64,000 bases of DNA from Streptomyces sp. NBC_00273 (lineage in GTDB: Bacteria; Actinomycetota; Actinomycetes; Streptomycetales; Streptomycetaceae): the NCBI RefSeq assembly GCF_036178145.1, contig NZ_CP108067.1:1488001-1552000 (forward strand). Reading direction: 5' to 3'. Each line of letters opens with the position of its first letter. Within the stretch, counting starts at the first letter, position 1. Below are positions 59,275-64,000 of this stretch, in pieces. The notes beneath the pieces were generated by a model. The model did no database searches, had not been told where the DNA came from, and saw nothing but the letters and a program-made list of their open reading frames with translations. Made by a program: the position numbers and the translations under genes.

Positions 59275-59853
59275 GTGGGAACCGAACCGCTCCCTCCAGG
59301 ACAGCGCCTCGCCAAGGGCTGGCCCGTCTCGCACTACGGCCCCGTCCCGAAGTTCCGTCCCGACCGTTGGAACTTCCAGGTCTTCGGTGCCACCGCCACG
59401 GGCGGCAAGTACTCCTGGACCTTCGACGAGGTCTCCGCGCTGCCCGGCGTCACGATCGAGACCGACCTGCACTGCGCGTCGGGCCCGACCTCCACGGACC
59501 ACGAGTTCTTCGGCATCGCGGCGCACACCGTCCTGGAGCTGGCGCCGCCGGCCCCGCAGGTCACGCATGTGATGGCGTGGGCGGAGTACGGGTACAGCGC
59601 CAACCTCCGTCTCTCCGACTTCGCTTCGGACCGGACCCTGTTGGCCACCCACCACAACGGGGAGCCGCTGACCGTCGAGCACGGCTTCCCGCTGCGCCTG
59701 GTCGTCCCGCACCTCTACGGCTACAAGGGCCCCAAGTGGCTGCGCGCGGTCGAGTACATGACCGCCGACCGTCGCGGCTTCTGGGAGGAGCGCGGCTACC
59801 ACAACGTCGGCGACCCCTGGAAGGAGCAGCGCCACTCCTACCAGGAGGAGTAG
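59275..59853 (+). CDS. Sulfite-oxidase-like molybdopterin-dependent oxidoreductase
   Basis: A protein of about 192 residues of the small sulfite-oxidase-like type: WNFQVFGATATGGKYSWTFDEVSALPG, the molybdenum-ligand Cys in ETDLHCASGP (family form D-x-H-C), HVMAWAEYGYSANLRLSDF, LVVPHLYGYKGPKWLRAVEY and GFWEERGYHNVGDPWKEQRH. The T-x-W-S that usually follows the Cys is missing, replaced by a sequence with G-P-T-S-T-D-H-E. The enzyme class reduces or oxidises S- or N-oxides. Start taken at the GTG at 59275 with a purine-rich stretch ahead; an ATG at 59167 would add 36 residues of poor family likeness. Confidence 0.82.
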   Translation: MGTEPLPPGQRLAKGWPVSHYGPVPKFRPDRWNFQVFGATATGGKYSWTFDEVSALPGVTIETDLHCASGPTSTDHEFFGIAAHTVLELAPPAPQVTHVMAWAEYGYSANLRLSDFASDRTLLATHHNGEPLTVEHGFPLRLVVPHLYGYKGPKWLRAVEYMTADRRGFWEERGYHNVGDPWKEQRHSYQEE

Positions 59854-59956
59854 TCCGCTCCCAGGAGGGGTGGTCCGCAACTCGGCTCCGTCCGCCAGCC
59901 GTCGGCCGATAGGGTGAATTCCTGACCCTCCGTGCAGAAAGGCCCCGCGGCTCGCT

Positions 59957-60946
59957 GTGACCACATCACGCACGCACACCCTGTTCTCCTTCGGCACGCT
60001 GAGGGACGAGCGGGTCCAGACCGCTCTCTTCGGCAGGGCCGTGCCCACCTCCCCGGCCGCGCTGGCCGGTTACACCACCCGCCCCCTGAAGATCACCGAT
60101 CCGGCCGTGATCGCCGCCAGCGGGCTCGACGTGCACCTGATCCTGGAGCGCAGGCTCGGCGCTTCGGTCGACGGCGCGGTGCTGCACCTCACCGACCAGG
60201 AACTCGCCGCGGCCGACGCCTACGAGGTCGACGACTACACCCGCCGGCGGGTGGTCCTCTCCTCCGGCGAGAGCGCCTGGGCCTACCTGGACGCGAAGCC
60301 GCTGCGCCCGGCGGAGCGGATCGTCATCGTGGGCGACAGCATCGCCTACGGACGCTGCGACCCGCGGGGCGGCTGGGCGGGCCACCTGGCGGCGGCCCAC
60401 ATCGCCGGGAACGAGGCCGAACGCCGGCTCTTCAACCTGGCGGTCCCCGGCAGCACCCTCGCCGACGTCAGCGAGCAGACGCCCGCGCTGCTGGCGGCCC
60501 GCCGGCCCGACACCCTCCTGGTCGCCGCCGGCATCAACGACTCCGCCGTGCCGCTCGCCGGCGCGGAGTCCGTGGCCGACTCCGACTCCGACGCCGACGC
60601 CCACTCCCACGCCCACGCCGACGGGACCGCTGGTTTCGCGCAGCTCACCGGCAGCCTCGACGCGCTGGCCGCCACCGCCCTCGACCACAACGCTCGACTC
60701 GTCGTCGCCGGACCCGCCTGGCTCGACGAGGACCGCACCCGTGACTACGAGGGCCTGCGCTTCACCCGGGCGCGCGCGCTGGCCCTGCGTGCCTTCCTGC
60801 GGGCCTGGTGCGGGGCCAACCACATCGACCTCCTCGACCTGTGGGAGCCGCTGCGGGAGCGGAGCGACCTGCTCGTCGACGGTCTGCACCCCACTGCCGA
60901 AGGGCACCGGGCGCTCTACGAGCACCTCGACGCGCTCGGCCGCTGA
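59957..60946 (+). CDS. Gamma-glutamylcyclotransferase-like domain fused to SGNH hydrolase
   Basis: A 329-residue two-domain protein. Residues 8-115 form a GGCT/AIG2-like domain (FSFGTLRDERVQTALFG, the Gly-Thr-Leu and E90 in DAYEVDDYTRR), a 5-oxoproline-forming fold. Residues 120-329 are an SGNH hydrolase: block I IVGDSIAYG (S128), Gly in block II, block III VAAGIND, block V DGLHPTAEGH. Between III and V an acidic/His run (ADSDSDADAHSHAHADG, about 207-223) is coded by near-perfect hexamer repeats. The fusion suggests a peptide- or glutamyl-linked ester as substrate. GTG start at 59957. Confidence 0.82.
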   Translation: MTTSRTHTLFSFGTLRDERVQTALFGRAVPTSPAALAGYTTRPLKITDPAVIAASGLDVHLILERRLGASVDGAVLHLTDQELAAADAYEVDDYTRRRVVLSSGESAWAYLDAKPLRPAERIVIVGDSIAYGRCDPRGGWAGHLAAAHIAGNEAERRLFNLAVPGSTLADVSEQTPALLAARRPDTLLVAAGINDSAVPLAGAESVADSDSDADAHSHAHADGTAGFAQLTGSLDALAATALDHNARLVVAGPAWLDEDRTRDYEGLRFTRARALALRAFLRAWCGANHIDLLDLWEPLRERSDLLVDGLHPTAEGHRALYEHLDALGR

Positions 60947-61007
60947 CCACCTCACCGCCCGTGGTGATCTTGGCGAAGCCGCTTGTAACCCCCGGGGGGC
61001 ACCGCCC

Positions 61008-61023
61008 GTCACCTGCGCGCAAC
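61008..61023 (+). promoter_or_regulatory. GlnR-box-like site ahead of the nitrate reductase gene
   Basis: GTCAC-N6-GCAAC (61008-61023) matches the GTnAC-N6-GnAAC pattern for GlnR, the nitrogen regulator of actinomycetes. A further GTAAC half-site is at 60985-60989, 23 bases upstream. The site lies about 100 bases before the GTG. Binding is inferred. Confidence 0.45.
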
Positions 61024-61121
61024 AGGGGCTTCCTAAGGTGGGGCGCAACGGGACCGACCTGCACACGGCCGCAGCGGCGCGGACCGGTGCGGTGTCGGCC
61101 GAAGGCGCGAGGAGGTCTGCT

Positions 61122-64000
61122 GTGGCGGAGGCGGAGGCGAAGGCCGCGACCGGGCAGCGGGTGCGTACGGTCTGCTCCTACTGCGGGGTGGGGTGCGGGA
61201 TCGTCCTGGACATCGCCACGGACCGTGACGGCCGCCGTACGGTGGCCAAGGCCGTCGGGGACAAGCAGCACCCGGCGAACGCCGGGCGCCTGTGCACCAA
61301 GGGCGCCACGCACGCCGACATGATGGCCGCGCCGGGCCGGCTGACCACCGCGCTGATCCGCGGCGAGCGGGGCGCCGGGCCCGCCCCCGCCGCCGTGGAG
61401 GCGGCGGTCGCCGAGGCGGCCGCGCGCCTGAGGGAGATCCTCGACGCGCACGGCCCCGACGCGCTGGCGCTCTACGTCTCCGGCCAGATGTCCCTGGAGG
61501 CCCAGTACCTGGCGAACAAGCTGGCCAAGGGCTTCCTGCGGACGAACCAGATCGAATCCAATTCGCGGCTGTGCATGGCGAGCGCGGGCACCGGCTACAA
61601 GCTCTCGCTCGGCGCCGACGGACCGCCCGGCTCGTACGAGGACTTCGATCGGGCGGACGCCTTCTTCGTCATCGGCGCCAACATGGCCGACTGCCACCCC
61701 ATCCTCTTCCTGCGGATGATGGACCGCGTCAAGGCCTCCGGTGCCAAGCTGATCGTGGTCGATCCCCGGCGCAACGCCACCGCCGACAAGGCGGACCTGT
61801 TCCTGCAGATCCGGCCGGGCACCGACCTGGCCCTGCTCAACGGCCTGCTGCACCTCCTGGTCGAGGGCGGCTGGACCGACCCGGCCTTCATCGCCGAGCA
61901 CACCGAGGGCTGGCAGGACATGCCCGCCTTCCTGGAGGACTACGCGCCCGACCGGGTCTCCCGGATCACCGGCATACCGGAGGCCGACATCCGGCTGGCC
62001 GCCCGCTGGATCGGTGAGGCGGGCGAGTGGACGAGCTGTTGGACCATGGGCCTCAACCAGTCCACCCACGGCACTTGGAACACCAACGCCCTGGTCAACC
62101 TGCACCTCGCCACCGGTGCCATCTGCCGCCCGGGCAGCGGCCCCTTCTCCCTCACCGGCCAGCCCAACGCGATGGGCGGACGGGAGATGGGCTACATGGG
62201 ACCGGGGCTGCCCGGCCAGCGCTCGGTCCTGGTGGAGGAGGACCGCGGCTACGTCGAGGAGCTGTGGGGCGTGCCGAAGGGCACCCTGCGCACCGACGTC
62301 GGCCGCGGCACCGTCGAGATGTTCGAGAAGATGGCCGCCGGCGAGATCAAGGCGTGTTGGATCATCTGCACCAACCCGGTCGCCTCCGTCGCCAACCGCA
62401 GCACCGTGATCAAGGCGCTGGAGACCGCCGAGCTCGTCATCACCCAGGACGTGTTCGCGGAGACCGAGACCAATGCCTACGCCGACATCGCACTGCCCGC
62501 GACGCTGTGGGCCGAGGCGGACGGGGTGATGATCAACTCGGAGCGCAACCTCACCCTGGTGCGGGGGGCCGCCGGCCCGCCCGGCGAGGCCCTGCCCGAC
62601 TGGCAGCTGATCGCCCGGGTCGCCTGTGCGATGGGGTTCGCCGAGGCCTTCACGTACACCTGCGCCGAGGACGTGTTCGAGGAGCTCCGGCAGGCTTGGA
62701 ACCCGAAGACGGGCTGGGACCTGCGCGGGGTCACGTACGAGCGGCTGCGCTCGGGCCCGGTGCAGTGGCCGGCCGCCCCGGGCGGGCCGGACCGCAACCC
62801 GGTCCGCTACCTCAACGACGGGGTCAGCCAGACGCTGGCCGAGCGCCCGGACGGCACCCGCCCCCATCTGGTCTTCCCGACTTCCACGGGACGGGCCGTC
62901 TTCTTCGCCCGTCCGCACCTGCCGGACGGCGAACTCCCCGACGACGACTACCCGTTCGTGCTCAACACGGGCCGCCTACAGCACCAGTGGCACACCCTGA
63001 CCAAGACCGGCAAGGTCGCCAAGCTGGGCAAGCTCAACCCCGGACCGTTCGTGGAGATCCACCCGCAGGACGCGGCCGCGCTCGGCATCGAGGAGGGCGA
63101 CGGGGTGGAGGTGGCCTCCCGGCGCGGGCGGGCCGTGCTGCCCGCCGTCGTCACCGACCGGGTCCGGCCCGGGAACTGTTTCGCCCCTTTCCACTGGAAC
63201 GACCTGTTCGGCGAGTACCTCAGTGTCAACGCCGTCACCGACGACGCCGTCGACCCGCTCTCCTTCCAGCCCGGATTCAAGATGTGCGCGGTGACCTTGG
63301 CCAAGACACGGGCCCCGGTCCCCGTGGCGGCCCTGCCGGCCGGCACGGGCGCGGGATCCGGGGCCGCCGGGGCCGGACCCGGATCCGGCCTCGTCACCGC
63401 CACACTGGCTCGTCCCGCGCCGGCCCCCTCGGCCGTCCCCGCGACGGCCGCCCTCGCCTCCGTGTTCGGGCTGGAGGACCGGACCCCGCCCGCCTTCTCC
63501 GACCGGGAGCGCCAGTACCTCGCCGGTTTCCTCGCCGGGCTCGCCTCCGCCCCGCCCGGTCCGGGCGTTCCCTCGCTGCCCGCCGGTGCCCCCTTCGAGG
63601 CCGGACACGCGCTCTGGGTCGACGGCGTCCTCGCCGGCACGTACTCGCGTACGGCGGCCGCCCTGGCCGGCGCTCCCCCGGCCGCTCCGGTCACCGCTCC
63701 CGCCGCCCCGGACCGGCCGGCCCGGCAGACCGTGATCCTGTGGGCCTCGCAAACGGGCAACGCCGAGGACCTCGCGGCCACCGTCGGAGCGGCCCTGACC
63801 GGGAGCGGCTCCCCGGCGAGCGTGCACGGCATGGCGGACTGCACGGCCGCCGCCCTGACGCCCGGCACCGATCTGCTGGTCATCACCAGCACCTTCGGCG
63901 ACGGCGACGCGCCGGACAACGGAGCCGCGTTCTGGGAGTCCCTCACCGCCGCCGACGCGCCCCGCCTCCAGGACGTCCGGTACGCCGTGCTCGCCCTCGG
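61122..64000 (+). CDS. Assimilatory nitrate reductase fused to flavodoxin-type reductase (partial, C-terminus outside window)
   Basis: The frame runs off the window; about 959 codons are visible. Residues 1-60: 4Fe-4S cluster by C18-x2-C21-x3-C25-x32-C58 (CSYCGVGC, GRLCTKG). Residues about 70-560: molybdopterin oxidoreductase (FFVIGANMADCHPILFLR; GLNQSTHGTWNTNALVNLHL). Then a molybdopterin-dinucleotide-binding domain (NTGRLQHQWHTLTKTGKVAKL) and, after a Gly/Ala-rich linker, a flavodoxin domain at about 865-959 (ILWASQTGNAEDLAATVG, ITSTFGDGDAPDNG). The rest should hold an FAD/NADPH reductase. It reduces nitrate with NAD(P)H in one chain. GTG start with GGAGG six bases ahead. Confidence 0.93.
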   Translation, partial: MAEAEAKAATGQRVRTVCSYCGVGCGIVLDIATDRDGRRTVAKAVGDKQHPANAGRLCTKGATHADMMAAPGRLTTALIRGERGAGPAPAAVEAAVAEAAARLREILDAHGPDALALYVSGQMSLEAQYLANKLAKGFLRTNQIESNSRLCMASAGTGYKLSLGADGPPGSYEDFDRADAFFVIGANMADCHPILFLRMMDRVKASGAKLIVVDPRRNATADKADLFLQIRPGTDLALLNGLLHLLVEGGWTDPAFIAEHTEGWQDMPAFLEDYAPDRVSRITGIPEADIRLAARWIGEAGEWTSCWTMGLNQSTHGTWNTNALVNLHLATGAICRPGSGPFSLTGQPNAMGGREMGYMGPGLPGQRSVLVEEDRGYVEELWGVPKGTLRTDVGRGTVEMFEKMAAGEIKACWIICTNPVASVANRSTVIKALETAELVITQDVFAETETNAYADIALPATLWAEADGVMINSERNLTLVRGAAGPPGEALPDWQLIARVACAMGFAEAFTYTCAEDVFEELRQAWNPKTGWDLRGVTYERLRSGPVQWPAAPGGPDRNPVRYLNDGVSQTLAERPDGTRPHLVFPTSTGRAVFFARPHLPDGELPDDDYPFVLNTGRLQHQWHTLTKTGKVAKLGKLNPGPFVEIHPQDAAALGIEEGDGVEVASRRGRAVLPAVVTDRVRPGNCFAPFHWNDLFGEYLSVNAVTDDAVDPLSFQPGFKMCAVTLAKTRAPVPVAALPAGTGAGSGAAGAGPGSGLVTATLARPAPAPSAVPATAALASVFGLEDRTPPAFSDRERQYLAGFLAGLASAPPGPGVPSLPAGAPFEAGHALWVDGVLAGTYSRTAAALAGAPPAAPVTAPAAPDRPARQTVILWASQTGNAEDLAATVGAALTGSGSPASVHGMADCTAAALTPGTDLLVITSTFGDGDAPDNGAAFWESLTAADAPRLQDVRYAVLAL

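Overview
The window reads as a stretch of Streptomyces chromosome. It has very high GC with strong G/C third-codon bias, many GTG and TTG starts, GGAGG-type ribosome sites, a 2-methylisoborneol (earthy odorant) operon with its encapsulin shell, SpoIIE-type phosphatase regulators, LAL/LuxR and WHG-type TetR regulators, and abundant actinobacterial 'regulator plus divergent target' pairs. I saw no rRNA, tRNA, CRISPR array, insertion sequence or integrase. Most of the window looks like accessory or variable chromosome rather than core housekeeping sequence.

Layout. 1-1918: end of an MMPL transporter, an LmeA/DUF2993 protein and a TetR regulator. 1959-4439: a three-gene module (seven-helix MAB_1171c-type membrane protein, XRE repressor-like protein, ImmA/IrrE HExxH metallopeptidase) with twin TAGCT-N3-AGCTA inverted repeats in front of the XRE gene. 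4450-8764 (minus): a compact biosynthetic pair, a ketosynthase-ACP-alpha-oxoamine synthase fusion that has lost its AT domain, plus an SDR/epimerase; a kynurenine-formamidase-like cyclase lies divergently. 9946-12759: multidomain GAF/SpoIIE/HATPase regulator. 12891-16678: complete ribose-type ABC importer. 16743-19101: secreted NPP1 protein, an unknown protein, a SUKH protein and a 32-residue membrane miniprotein.

20-35 kb is dominated by regulator/target pairs with clear palindromic operators: MarR/SDR, TetR/AGPS-like flavoenzyme, TetR/class A beta-lactamase, TetR/SDR and PadR/acyl-CoA dehydrogenase. Between them, 23150-26923 (minus) is the 2-MIB operon: family 2B encapsulin shell, 2-MIB synthase with its long disordered N-terminal extension, and GPP C-methyltransferase.

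35-48 kb: an esterase, a truncated DyP peroxidase, a GPP34 protein, an LAL regulator and an AraC regulator convergent with a six-gene hydrolase operon (isochorismatase-like, DoxX, two alpha/beta hydrolases, YtcJ-type amidohydrolase, YaaH-type membrane protein). 48-61 kb: a kinase, an Ig-like secreted protein, a FUSC exporter, a cytochrome bd subunit I with no subunit II, a carotenoid oxygenase, DacB, small unknowns, a HEAT-repeat protein, a sulfite-oxidase-like molybdoenzyme and a GGCT-SGNH fusion. The window ends inside a nitrate reductase fused to a flavodoxin-type reductase, preceded by a GlnR-box-like site.

The best candidates for new biology are the AT-less KS-ACP-AOS fusion sitting next to the MAB_1171c/XRE/ImmA module, and the encapsulated 2-MIB pathway, which is of a known type but has informative deviations here. 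Functions below come from motif reading only; no database search was run.
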